Shown piece after piece: positions 44,296-53,306 of a stretch of 64,000 nt of DNA. Below the pieces are notes generated by a model. It was not told the origin of the DNA. It was given only the letters and a program-made list of their open reading frames with translations, and ran no database searches. Position numbers and translations under genes: made by a program. The DNA comes from CAZDDB01 sp963843285 (lineage in GTDB: Bacteria > Acidobacteriota > HRBIN11 > JAKEFK01): assembly GCA_963843285.1 (NCBI GenBank), contig CAWJJO010000012.1, positions 496,001 to 560,000 on the forward strand. Direction: 5' to 3'. Each line of letters starts with the position of its first letter. The stretch's first letter is position 1.

Positions 44296-44387
44296 CGGAG
44301 AGGGAGGGATTCGAACCCTCGATCCGAGTTTAAAGCCCGGATAACTGCTTAGCAGGCAGCCCTGTTCGGCCACTCCAGCACCTCTCC
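44296..44387 (-). tRNA. tRNA-Ser (anticodon GCU)
   Basis: 92 nt. Acceptor GGAGAGG pairs with CCTCTCC, discriminator G; D-arm GGAGTGGCCGAACAGG; anticodon loop CTGCTAA with GCT; a long variable arm (TTTAAACTCGGAT region) as in class II tRNAs; T-arm GAGGGTTCGAATCCCTC. No CCA is encoded. It reads AGC/AGU. Fragments like its 3' end lie at 24337, 27695 and 33233. Confidence 0.95.
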
Positions 44388-44468
44388 GGAAAAAAGATGA
44401 CATCGTTGGCAATGGGCAGGAGAATTATATGGCTTCAAGCAGACTTCAGTCAAACTTTAATAGATTCT

Positions 44469-44969
44469 CTATTGTGGCTTTGAGCGGGGAGAAAGATTGG
44501 AAATTTGAAGATCGGTTACCCGGACACCAATCTCAGCGGCTTTGGCGTTCAGTTGATTGCGAACCGAAGAGATCCAGCCGGGAAAGACGGTATCCAGATT
44601 ATCAAAATCAAGTTCCTCGAATCGATCCTTCATGATTTCCTGCAATTTTGACATCAAGTGAATCCGCCAGTCCTTGACGACTGCAGCTTTTGCAGGATCT
44701 GCCACAGATGCATCCAGAGAAGCCTGCAATTGAACAGGAATCTCATCTTTAGTAATCGCCGATTGCGGGGGTAGGGAAACAGAAAATGGCCCGGCAGGAA
44801 CACGCTGCAAACGATCTACAAAAGGCGCCATCATCACAAACGCTGGTCCGCGCACATGTCTCACCGGGCTTCCGAATCGAATCACTACGCCCAGCTCTTC
44901 CGGTAAAATCTTGCGCACACCCAGCAGAACCAGAACGATTGCTGCCAGAAGCCAAATGACCAACTGCAT
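44469..44969 (-). CDS. short SPFH/Band 7-domain membrane protein
   Basis: 166 aa. One N-terminal membrane helix (VIWLLAAIVLVLLGV), then LPEELGVVIRFGSPVRHVRG and FVMMAPFVDRLQRV, the typical start of stomatin/prohibitin/HflC-like SPFH domains. It ends near the end of the SPFH fold and lacks the usual C-terminal coiled coil, so it is shorter than common stomatins. Probably forms membrane oligomers. Divergent from the small membrane gene at 45016. Confidence 0.82.
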   Translation of the reverse strand: MQLVIWLLAAIVLVLLGVRKILPEELGVVIRFGSPVRHVRGPAFVMMAPFVDRLQRVPAGPFSVSLPPQSAITKDEIPVQLQASLDASVADPAKAAVVKDWRIHLMSKLQEIMKDRFEELDFDNLDTVFPGWISSVRNQLNAKAAEIGVRVTDLQISNLSPRSKPQ

Positions 44970-45015
44970 TTCGTAATCTTATAACACCCGTGCACTTTGG
45001 ATTACAATCAACCCA

Positions 45016-45198
45016 ATGCTTGCTGCATTCGAAGTGCTGAGCGGCTTCTTTCTGCTCTGGTATTCCTTTCTTCCCTCGCAAAATTTGGAATTGATGGCCA
45101 GGTTGTCCGGCATGTTCGCGGCGATGTGGCTTCTCTTTTTCTTCATCCGGCGTTCCGGATCGATGATTTCTATGACTGTCTTCTTTTCTCCTGTCTGA
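45016..45198 (+). CDS. small membrane protein, possibly frameshifted
   Basis: 60 codons giving two hydrophobic helices (AFEVLSGFFLLWYSFL and MFAAMWLLFFFI). After about 45155 the better protein-like frame is the one from 44997, reading DDFYDCLLFSCLILAFHL then QPAGWLFNRYTLLALTQW, which would add two more helices and reach the ATGA at the next gene's start. This suggests one frameshift in a gene of about 110-150 aa. No family recognised. Confidence 0.4.
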   Translation: MLAAFEVLSGFFLLWYSFLPSQNLELMARLSGMFAAMWLLFFFIRRSGSMISMTVFFSPV

Positions 45199-45469
45199 TC
45201 CTTGCGTTCCATCTTCGCGTATGTCAGCCCGCGGGTTGGCTATTCAACCGGTATACGCTGCTCGCACTCACGCAATGGACCGTTGTGATCTGGCTTCACC
45301 ACAAGAATGACCACCAGCACCGGCGCCAAAAGGAAGAACAGAAGAAAGCGTTTCATGGATATATAAGATACTCTAGAGAGGGACACTCAAGAAATAGATT
45401 CGGAAGTGCCGATCAACTCTTTCTGAACGAGCGGGAATCTGAAACGCATCGAACAAAAGACTGCAGTCG

Positions 45470-46591
45470 ATGAGCAAAATCAAAGTCGCGCAAGTTAACG
45501 AAGGTTCGGCGGGAGGAATCCGAAAACACATCCTGAACATTGCAAAACGCCTCGATTCGCAGCGCTTTGACGTCACGGTCATTCTGGCAAAACGCCGCGG
45601 GTACGAATCGGAAGGCGATCCAGTGGTAGAGCTCAAGCAGGATGGAATCCCATTTATGACAGTTCCTATGGTCCGCGAACTCTCTCCCTATTCGGATTTT
45701 CAAAGCTGGCGCAAGCTTCGAAGAGTATTGCAGAACTTCGACGTTGTCCATGCTCATTCTGCAAAAGCCGGATTCCTCGCAAGAGCAATCTGTAAGCGTC
45801 ATCACATCCCGTGTTTCTATTCGCCGCACGTTTTTCCGTTTCAACGAACAACGCCTATCAAAGCAAGAATATATCTGGCATTGGAGCGCCACGCTGCGCC
45901 ATGGACAACGGCCTTCATCGTGAATTCGGAAAAAGAGCGGGAAACTGCAATTGAAAAAGTTCTCGCGACTCCGGAACAGATTCATCTCGTTCCAAATGCG
46001 ATTGAGTTTCCACCGATACCAGCACCCATTGTTCGCGGAGAGATCCGCACTCGAATCGGAACGCCAGTGAACAGGACTGTATTCACGACCATCGGCAGAC
46101 TCGTCAACTACAAAGGACAAGAATTATTGATCCGGGTATTTTCGCTGTTAGGACGAAACGATATAGAACTCTGGATTGTAGGCGAGGGAGAAGACGCTCC
46201 GAAACTGACAGCTTTGACTTCAAAGCTGGGGCTTTCCGACCAGATTCGCTTTCTCGGTTACCGGAAGGATATCTTCCCAATTCTTTCCGCTTCGGATTGT
46301 TTCGTCCTTGCATCGCGAAACGAAGGATGTCCCTATACGGTGATTGAGGCTCTGGTAATGCAAAAGCCGATCATCGCCACAGCCGTTCAGGGAATCGTAG
46401 ATCTCTTGAAGAATCCCGCATATTGCCGCTTCGTTCCCTGGAATGACGAAGCGGCGCTTGCAGCGGCAATTCAGAATTTTCTGACAACTCCGTTTCCGGG
46501 AGCGCCACTCGATTCACTATCAAAGGACTTGTTTGATCTGGCCGGACAGATCCGGCAGCTGGAAGCCATTTATGAGCAAGCAGCGCTATAA
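45470..46591 (+). CDS. family 4 glycosyltransferase
   Basis: 373 aa, GT-B fold. N-domain starts IKVAQVNEGSAGGIRKHILN; the middle has DVVHAHSAKAGFLAR; the C-domain donor site reads RLVNYKGQELLIRVF, LWIVGEGEDAPKL and LASRNEGCPYTVIEAL, with the E-x7-E element. Transfers a sugar from NDP-sugar at the inner membrane face. First gene of a plus-strand run reaching 53306; 9 nt separate it from the sugar transferase start. Confidence 0.92.
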   Translation: MSKIKVAQVNEGSAGGIRKHILNIAKRLDSQRFDVTVILAKRRGYESEGDPVVELKQDGIPFMTVPMVRELSPYSDFQSWRKLRRVLQNFDVVHAHSAKAGFLARAICKRHHIPCFYSPHVFPFQRTTPIKARIYLALERHAAPWTTAFIVNSEKERETAIEKVLATPEQIHLVPNAIEFPPIPAPIVRGEIRTRIGTPVNRTVFTTIGRLVNYKGQELLIRVFSLLGRNDIELWIVGEGEDAPKLTALTSKLGLSDQIRFLGYRKDIFPILSASDCFVLASRNEGCPYTVIEALVMQKPIIATAVQGIVDLLKNPAYCRFVPWNDEAALAAAIQNFLTTPFPGAPLDSLSKDLFDLAGQIRQLEAIYEQAAL

Positions 46592-46600
46592 TTGCGAGTA

Positions 46601-47941
46601 ATGCGCAGGACCGGTCTGCTCTGCGGAATCAGCGATTTCTTATCCCTATTAATGTCTGTGTGCCTGGCCTACTATGTGCGCTTCCAGAGCGGCTTGATCC
46701 CTATCATAGAAATGCAGTCATTTTTTTTCTATCTGAAGTCGGTCCTTCTGGTTTCTCCCCTTTACCTCTTTGTCATGTATACGATGGGGAATTACCAGGA
46801 ACGCCACGGGAAGCTGACGCAGTATGAAATCCAGAATCTCGTCCGTTCGATCGCTCTTTTTTACATCCTCTGTATCGTCGCAACATTTCTAATTCACAGC
46901 CAGGAACATTCCCGAATGGCGATCGGACTGTCGCTTCTGTTCAATGTCCTGTTCTGCCTGCTGTTCCGAAAGATCTTTTCCGCATGGCAGAGCCATCGCT
47001 GGAGCAAGGGAATCGATGTAGAATGCCTGTTGCTCATCGGCAAAGATAATGAAATGCTTACGCGTTTTGCACACGAATTTTCACAAGATCCGACAGAAGG
47101 ATACCGCATCGTTTGCAGTCATTTGCGCCAGCATCGTGAGGCGATCGAGACGGAAGATTTCGATCGCGTCATTCTTGTGGGAGACTTTACATTCAGTGAA
47201 ATCGCCGACATCCTGGTCGAAATAACGGAAAAGGTTCCGGTGGATTTCATCCCAACCTACTACGCGTTTTTACGCACTCTCCCTTTCCGCGAACAGGTTG
47301 GATCCTTCCCCGTGCTTCCCTTAAACAGGAAGATTTTGTCCGATTGGAGTTCGGTAACAAAAAGAATTATGGATATCGCCATATCATCCATCATATTGAT
47401 ACTCACGTCTCCGTTGATCCTTTTGATCGCGTTGTTGATTCGTCTCACTTACGGAAAGCCTGTGATTTATCGCCAGGTGCGTGTGGGACAAAACGGGAGT
47501 CCCTTCCAGCTTTACAAATTTCGAACGATGAAGCCGGACTCGGACAAGGAGGTTTCACCTCTAATTGCATCTGAGAAACAGACGCTATTCAAGCTGAAAG
47601 ACGATCCCCGTGTGGAGAATGGATTCGCCAGATTTCTTCGGAGAACAGGGCTGGACGAGCTTCCTCAATTGTGGAATGTCTTTGAAGGGACTATGAGTCT
47701 GGTGGGGCCTCGTCCGGCTACTACGGAATTAGTAAGGAATTACTCCGCTCAACATAAGCTACGTCTGGCTATTCCGCCGGGGATTACAGGACTCCAGCAG
47801 GTGCACTGCCGAGGGAGCAACTCGATGGATGAAGTGTTGAAATACGATCTGCAATACATTTCAGAACAAAGTCTCTGGTTGGATCTCTATATCCTGACCA
47901 GGACTGTATCCACTCTGCTGCTCGGGAAAGGGACCTCCTGA
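46601..47941 (+). CDS. polyprenyl-phosphate hexose-1-phosphate transferase (initiating sugar transferase)
   Basis: 446 aa from the ATG at 46601; a TTG at 46592 directly follows the previous stop. Four to five N-terminal helices, a cytoplasmic CoA-binding-3-type Rossmann segment, and the catalytic bacterial sugar transferase domain at about 260-446: KRIMDIAISSIILILTSP, YRQVRVGQNGSPFQLYKFRT, RTGLDELPQLWNV and SLVGPRPATTEL. WcaJ/WbaP-type enzymes start repeat-unit synthesis by loading undecaprenyl phosphate. This makes the downstream set a Wzx-type polysaccharide locus. Confidence 0.93.
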   Translation: MRRTGLLCGISDFLSLLMSVCLAYYVRFQSGLIPIIEMQSFFFYLKSVLLVSPLYLFVMYTMGNYQERHGKLTQYEIQNLVRSIALFYILCIVATFLIHSQEHSRMAIGLSLLFNVLFCLLFRKIFSAWQSHRWSKGIDVECLLLIGKDNEMLTRFAHEFSQDPTEGYRIVCSHLRQHREAIETEDFDRVILVGDFTFSEIADILVEITEKVPVDFIPTYYAFLRTLPFREQVGSFPVLPLNRKILSDWSSVTKRIMDIAISSIILILTSPLILLIALLIRLTYGKPVIYRQVRVGQNGSPFQLYKFRTMKPDSDKEVSPLIASEKQTLFKLKDDPRVENGFARFLRRTGLDELPQLWNVFEGTMSLVGPRPATTELVRNYSAQHKLRLAIPPGITGLQQVHCRGSNSMDEVLKYDLQYISEQSLWLDLYILTRTVSTLLLGKGTS

Positions 47942-48046
47942 GTTGTATTCCTCCCGGCATCATGTTGCCGCATCGTCCAGAAAGCTCACCCTGTTGGGAT
48001 TGCTCTCTGATGCGACTTAGTTTTACGATGGAATTTCATTGAATTC

Positions 48047-48967
48047 ATGACGGCAAGCGTTTCAGTAGCAGTTTGCACGAAAGATCGCGCGAAGGAATTG
48101 CAGCGTTGCCTCCTTTCCTTGTCCAAACTGAATCCCCCGCCGGCTGAGATTCTTGTAGTAGATAATAATTCGCGGACCGGGGAAACCCGTTCTATAACCG
48201 AAAAGTTTGGCCTGAAATATTTCAAGGAAACGGTTGCCGGGCTTTGTGCGGCAAGAAACTGCGCCATTCAAAATTCAACCGGAGAAATGATTGCTTTTAT
48301 TGATGACGATTGCGAAGCGGATCGTAACTGGATCGACGAAATTTTGAAAGGTTTTGATGACCCGGAGGTCGGATGTGTTACAGGAAAGGCCATTTCCCCG
48401 GATCAAAAGAATCGCTGGCAACGCGAATTTGAGCAGCATTCCCGCCGATTTTACAGCAATTCACCTTTTCAACTCACTCTGCAAGATTTGAAAAGAGTTT
48501 ATTCGGTGCGCGCGTTTGGTGTGGGAGCAAATATGGCATTCCGCCGCAATCTTCTCCTCAAACTCAGTTGCTTTCCCCATAAGCCATGGGACAACGGCGA
48601 TGACGATTATATTTTCTACAAGGTGACTCAGGCGGGGTATAAAATCCAATTTGTACCAGGGAGTATTGTGTATCAGCATCATCGGGAAACTTTTTCCGCT
48701 TTGATCCGGCGGTTTTACGACTATGGTCTAGGAGCCATGAGGATTCTCTCCTATTTATCCGGGGAGAAGAAAACCCCGTCTTTCTTTTTCGAAAACGCCT
48801 TATTTGTTATTTTCTTGAATCTGAAGGGGATGGCTGCTTCTATTTGGAAGGGTCTCCCTGCGCGCGCTTTATTTGATGCCGCTCAGTTGGCAGGCAATAC
48901 CACAGGCATACTACTCTTGAGCTTGCCTTCACTTCGAGACATAGGAAGCGATGCGAAAAGGACATAA
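48047..48967 (+). CDS. family 2 glycosyltransferase
   Basis: 306 aa. GT-A fold with SVAVCTKDRAKELQRCL, EILVVDNNSRTGETRSI, AFIDDDCEADRNWIDEI (DxD) and DNGDDDYIFYKVTQAGY. A C-terminal hydrophobic stretch (FFENALFVIFLNLKGMA) suggests membrane contact. 105 nt follow the sugar transferase gene without recognisable signal. The deacetylase gene starts 17 nt inside its end. Confidence 0.9.
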   Translation: MTASVSVAVCTKDRAKELQRCLLSLSKLNPPPAEILVVDNNSRTGETRSITEKFGLKYFKETVAGLCAARNCAIQNSTGEMIAFIDDDCEADRNWIDEILKGFDDPEVGCVTGKAISPDQKNRWQREFEQHSRRFYSNSPFQLTLQDLKRVYSVRAFGVGANMAFRRNLLLKLSCFPHKPWDNGDDDYIFYKVTQAGYKIQFVPGSIVYQHHRETFSALIRRFYDYGLGAMRILSYLSGEKKTPSFFFENALFVIFLNLKGMAASIWKGLPARALFDAAQLAGNTTGILLLSLPSLRDIGSDAKRT

Positions 48968-49736
48968 GGATCTATTCCTGCCGGTATTGCTCTATCACCA
49001 TGTAGGGCCATTCAAAGCAGGAACATATCCTTCTCTAACAATTTCACCACAAAGGTTCAAAGAACAAATAGAGTGGCTGGTGAGGCACGAATACACTTGC
49101 TTGGGGCTGAATGAGCTGAGCGATGCATTTCATTCCGGTGTACTGCCGAGAAATGCGGTCCTGTTGACGTTTGACGATGCATACCGTGATCTTGTCCAAT
49201 ACGCTTTGCCGCAACTCAGAGATCTTCAGTTACGTGCTACAGTATTCGTAGTCACATCCATGATTGGTGAAACGAACAAATGGGATGAAGTACGGGGCTC
49301 CCATACCCATTTTCTCATGGAGCCGAAAGACATTCTTCATTGGTCGGAGCAGGGAATTGACTTTGGCGCACACAGCCGCAACCACTGCGATTTAAGAGAA
49401 CTGTCAGAGATGGAATTGGAACATGAAATTGCCGGAAGTCGAAACGATCTGGAGAATCTCCTGCAAAAGGCCATTCTTGCATTCTCCTACCCGTATGGTT
49501 ATTACAATGATCGCGTGCGAAACTCAGTATCCAGATCGTTCCAGTTTGCGTTTACGATGAGGCCCGGCGCAAACCGCATCAGAACTGATCGATATCTATT
49601 GCACAGAACGATGGTTCAACCCACAGACCGATCCTGGGACTATTCAGTTCGAGTACGCCTAGGCTGGCATCCTCCCGAGAGTTTCCTGACGCGACTATCA
49701 CGAATCAAACACGGGCTTTTTGACAAAAGCAAATGA
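48951..49736 (+). CDS. polysaccharide deacetylase (NodB domain)
   Basis: 261 aa. LYHHVG, then TFDDAYRDLVQYALP with the Asp-Asp catalytic/metal pair, GAHSRNHCDLREL supplying the His-x3-His metal ligands, and FSYPYGYYNDRVR. No clear signal peptide, so it may act at the cytoplasmic face on lipid-linked intermediates or be exported otherwise. Removes N- or O-acetyl groups from glycans in known members. Overlaps both neighbours (17 nt and ATGA), so tightly coupled. Confidence 0.9.
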   Translation: MRKGHKDLFLPVLLYHHVGPFKAGTYPSLTISPQRFKEQIEWLVRHEYTCLGLNELSDAFHSGVLPRNAVLLTFDDAYRDLVQYALPQLRDLQLRATVFVVTSMIGETNKWDEVRGSHTHFLMEPKDILHWSEQGIDFGAHSRNHCDLRELSEMELEHEIAGSRNDLENLLQKAILAFSYPYGYYNDRVRNSVSRSFQFAFTMRPGANRIRTDRYLLHRTMVQPTDRSWDYSVRVRLGWHPPESFLTRLSRIKHGLFDKSK

Positions 49737-50788
49737 GTCCGTATCGGATTCTGCATCTACTGGGCACCGCGCAGGTTGAAAATGCGGCTACGGCCCGCAT
49801 AGTGACGGCGCTCGCCAGGCGGCTAGATCCGGAATATTTTGAAATCCACGTCTTATTCCTCGGGAAAGACGGCCCTTTATCGGCGGAAGCACACGCGGCC
49901 GGAGCTAAAGTTCGTGTCCTTGACTGGCGGAACTTTCGCATTGCCGAAGTTTTGCGTTCCTTGAACAGCATAGGCTCAAATACATTTGACTTAGTGCATC
50001 AGCACTTTGGCGGCAGGGCCATACGGTTGATTCGCCATATCAAATCTCCTGTTCCCGTAATTGCTCACCTGCATAGCAGAGTCAGTGAGTCCGGAGGCCT
50101 GAATCCCGGTAAATTAGCTGATTCTCGCTACGCAGCGGTAATCGCAACGTCCCGGGCAGTAGCGGAAACAATCGATCGTGAGCAAGTTGCTGTGGTTTAT
50201 CCCGGAGTCAACGTAAACGACTTTATTTTCGAACAAACTCAGAGCAATACGAATATTCTTGGAACGGCAGGAAGACTCGTCCGCTTGAAAGGATTTAGTT
50301 ACCTCTTGCAGGCTTTTGCTATTCTTCGAAGGTCCCGAACCGATATTAAGTTGGAGATCGCAGGTTGCGGGCCTGAACTGGAGAAGCTGAAGTTAGAAGC
50401 CAAAGACCTAGGTTTGGACAATTCTGTTCACTTTCTCGGCTGGCAGGACGATTTGAAACCGGCGCTATCCCGATGGTTTGCGTTTGCCCTCCCGTCAGTT
50501 GAGGAAGGCTTCGGGATCGCAGTATTGGAAGCAATGGCAGCTGGTCTTCCCGTCGTTGCCAGTGCCGTAGGGGGATTGCCTGAATTAGTGATCCACGGAA
50601 AGACCGGACTACTCGTACCGCCGGCACAGCCTGCGGCACTGGCTAAAGCAATATCTGATTTGCTGGCAAATCATGAAACTGCCTTAGCAATGGGCATCGC
50701 GGGCAGAGTTCGAGCACAACAAGAATTTTCGGAAGAGGCGATGGTGAGCACAATCAGCGATCTTTATGTGAGGCTTCTAATACCTTAG
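49733..50788 (+). CDS. family 4 glycosyltransferase
   Basis: 351 aa. GT-B fold: YRILHLLGTAQVENAATARI, NTFDLVHQHFGGRAIRL, TAGRLVRLKGFSYLLQAF, LEIAGCGPELEKLK and PSVEEGFGIAVLEAMAAG with the donor Glu pair. Start overlaps the deacetylase stop as ATGA; the next gene starts at the base after its stop. Confidence 0.92.
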   Translation: MSPYRILHLLGTAQVENAATARIVTALARRLDPEYFEIHVLFLGKDGPLSAEAHAAGAKVRVLDWRNFRIAEVLRSLNSIGSNTFDLVHQHFGGRAIRLIRHIKSPVPVIAHLHSRVSESGGLNPGKLADSRYAAVIATSRAVAETIDREQVAVVYPGVNVNDFIFEQTQSNTNILGTAGRLVRLKGFSYLLQAFAILRRSRTDIKLEIAGCGPELEKLKLEAKDLGLDNSVHFLGWQDDLKPALSRWFAFALPSVEEGFGIAVLEAMAAGLPVVASAVGGLPELVIHGKTGLLVPPAQPAALAKAISDLLANHETALAMGIAGRVRAQQEFSEEAMVSTISDLYVRLLIP

Positions 50789-51856
50789 ATGCGAATTGCA
50801 CATTTGATCACGTCTTTATCCTGCGGAGGAGCGGAAAAACAACTTTTGGCTCTCTGCACAAAATTGCAAGATGAGCATTCAGTCCAGGTAGGCGTGCTGA
50901 AAGACGGCGGAGAGCTCTTCAATCATTTCCAGGAGGGTGGAATTCAGGTTCATGAATTTCACCATAGAGACGCATGGGATATCACTGTCATTCTTGCCAT
51001 TCGCAAATGGCTCCGGTCTTTCCGGCCTGACATCATCCATACACATCTATTCAAAGCCGATGTCTATGGTGGATTCGCAGCCGCGTCCCTTAAAGTCCCA
51101 CAACTTTGCACGAAATGGAATGAGGACCAGTATTTGAAAAATCCTTTTGTGGCTCTTTTGGGCCGAATGGCTTCCAAACACACCTTCAGAATTATTGCTG
51201 TAAGCGAAGCAGTGCGTTCGTTTCTTGTCAAAGAAGCGGGCTTCAACACAGGGGATATCACCGTAATCTATCCGGGAATTGAACAGAATGTTTCGGCAAA
51301 GAGAGCAACTTCTCAATTTCTCAGGTTTGGCATTGTAGCTCGACTTGCTCCTCAGAAAGGTCATACGATTCTCTTGAAAGCCTTTGCTCAAGCCTTGAAA
51401 GAAAACCCGGGCATGAGACTGCTTATATTTGGAAGCGGTCCCTTGGAAGAAGATCTCCGGATTCAGGCGCGCGATCTGAACTTATGTGATGCTACGACAT
51501 TTTTCGGATCGGTATTGAACACGGACGAAATTTATTCACAGATTGATGTACTTCTCCTTCCCTCTTTATGGGAAGGAGCTCCCATCGTGCTTCTGGAATC
51601 GATGATTCGGGGAATACCCCCTATCGCAACTACCGTAGGCGGTGTTCCCGAGATTGTCACATCAGACTGTGGCATACTGATCCCTCCCAACAATGCAGAG
51701 GCCCTGACCAACTCCATTTTGCAGATCGCAGGAAACAGATACCGGCTAGAGGAATTCTCCAATCACTGCCTAAAACGTGTAAGTCAGTTTTCACTGAATT
51801 CAACGGTTGAGTCTCACATCGAGCTGTATCAAAAAGCCCTTCATGAGAAGAGATAG
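50789..51856 (+). CDS. family 4 glycosyltransferase
   Basis: 355 aa. MRIAHLITSLSCGGAEKQLL is the glycine-rich N-terminal loop of GT4; DIIHTHLFKADVYGG; RLAPQKGHTILLKAF; LLIFGSGPLEEDL; PSLWEGAPIVLLESM. Immediately adjacent to the previous GT4, and its last 14 nt overlap the flippase gene. The order suggests successive sugar additions. Confidence 0.92.
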   Translation: MRIAHLITSLSCGGAEKQLLALCTKLQDEHSVQVGVLKDGGELFNHFQEGGIQVHEFHHRDAWDITVILAIRKWLRSFRPDIIHTHLFKADVYGGFAAASLKVPQLCTKWNEDQYLKNPFVALLGRMASKHTFRIIAVSEAVRSFLVKEAGFNTGDITVIYPGIEQNVSAKRATSQFLRFGIVARLAPQKGHTILLKAFAQALKENPGMRLLIFGSGPLEEDLRIQARDLNLCDATTFFGSVLNTDEIYSQIDVLLLPSLWEGAPIVLLESMIRGIPPIATTVGGVPEIVTSDCGILIPPNNAEALTNSILQIAGNRYRLEEFSNHCLKRVSQFSLNSTVESHIELYQKALHEKR

Positions 51857-53306
51857 ACATTTTTTTATACGGAATTCCGCATGGGTATACGGCGCGTATT
51901 TAATCGATCTTTGCCTGAAACTGATCGTCATTCGAGTCATGTTGCAGAGGCTTGGCCCGGAGCTTGTGGGAGTCTGGGGAATACTTAAGACCATCATTAC
52001 ATTTCCCCTGTTTATACAAGAGGCACTGTTGATCACGATTTTAATTCGCGCATCCAATAAAGATGAGCCACATCTGAGTGAAGCCCTGGTATGTTCGGCG
52101 GGACTGGGTACTCTCGCTGCACTTCTGATCAGTGGATTCGCTTCCGCCCTGATTCGTTTCTTCAACATCCCCGGCCAATTCCATCAGCTTCTCATCAGCG
52201 CATTTTATCTGACTGCAATGATTTTTTTTGCCACCTGTATCTCAGAAATGTTTCTCTACACACTCCGCGGAGTTGGAAGATTTGATCTGGCCGCCCAATT
52301 ACCGATACTTACCTCGTTACTGAATTCGGTCGTCGCAATCGTTTTGATTCAACGAGGCTTCGGTCTTCTTTCATTACTCGTTTTAGATCTCGTTGCTGTT
52401 ATAACAATCATTCCTGTCTCCAGCTTTGTCTGCCGTAGAGCGTTTGGCAGTCGTCCATTGTTTGATTCATTCCGCGCGGGTAACCTTGTTTCACTCTTAC
52501 GTGAGGCCGGAGTACAGCTGATGCTAAGAGCATCAGCAAAACTTCTGTGGGAACTCGATGCGCTTCTAATTCCTAGATTTTTCGGAATTGGATCGATGAC
52601 TGTGTATTGGATCGCAAGACGTCTTCCGTATATGTGGAAGGATCTAATGTGGTTGGGCGCGCAACCCTCGATTCCTGAAGTAGAAGATAACAAAACGTCT
52701 ATAAGTTATTTGAAAAGTATTCACTGGCTTCAAGTAATACTCGTTGTTCCGGGAGCCATTTTTCTGTTTGTCTATTCAAAACAAATCCTCACAATATGGA
52801 CCGGCTATTCGCTTGTACAGTCCACCATCTTTATGCAAATTCTCACCATTGCTGTTGCGGTCGATTTTTTGCCCGCAACTATTTTCTACGCCTTTCTTGC
52901 ACGAGGAAAATCAGCAGAGGTCGCGCGTTTTCCATTGTGGGCAGCAGTTGTAAAAATAGCATTTGCGATTTTATTTTGTGTTCTTGGTTCGACTGAGGGA
53001 TTATTGATTTCCACAGCGATTGGCGCTGCTTCCTTTTCGCTGCCTCTCTGTTATCAGGGATCGAAAGAATTAGGATATTCTTTCTTAAATCTCTTCAAAC
53101 CCGTAATCCCTGCGATCGTTACATCTCTACTGGCAGCTCTTTTGATTTTTCAGTTCTGGACAGCAACATCGATTGCTCAGCTTCTCCTTCTTGTGTCAGG
53201 CTACGCGCTTATGTTTTCCGCTGTGCTGCTTCTTATGCTTCGCATATTCCAACCGGATGTGTATCATGCGATGAAGATTCTGGTGAAGCAGCCGACACGG
53301 CTTTAG
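51843..53306 (+). CDS. Wzx-like polysaccharide flippase (MOP superfamily)
   Basis: 487 aa from the ATG at 51843. Twelve or more membrane helices: RHFFIRNSAWVYGAYLIDLC start, then ILTSLLNSVVAIVLIQRG, YWIARRLPYMWKDLMWLG, and C-terminal LLLLVSGYALMFSAVLLLML. It would flip the lipid-linked repeat made by the upstream enzymes. No Wzy polymerase is seen beside it. Its stop overlaps by 4 nt the stop of the convergent GT39 gene. Confidence 0.87.
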   Translation: MRRDRHFFIRNSAWVYGAYLIDLCLKLIVIRVMLQRLGPELVGVWGILKTIITFPLFIQEALLITILIRASNKDEPHLSEALVCSAGLGTLAALLISGFASALIRFFNIPGQFHQLLISAFYLTAMIFFATCISEMFLYTLRGVGRFDLAAQLPILTSLLNSVVAIVLIQRGFGLLSLLVLDLVAVITIIPVSSFVCRRAFGSRPLFDSFRAGNLVSLLREAGVQLMLRASAKLLWELDALLIPRFFGIGSMTVYWIARRLPYMWKDLMWLGAQPSIPEVEDNKTSISYLKSIHWLQVILVVPGAIFLFVYSKQILTIWTGYSLVQSTIFMQILTIAVAVDFLPATIFYAFLARGKSAEVARFPLWAAVVKIAFAILFCVLGSTEGLLISTAIGAASFSLPLCYQGSKELGYSFLNLFKPVIPAIVTSLLAALLIFQFWTATSIAQLLLLVSGYALMFSAVLLLMLRIFQPDVYHAMKILVKQPTRL

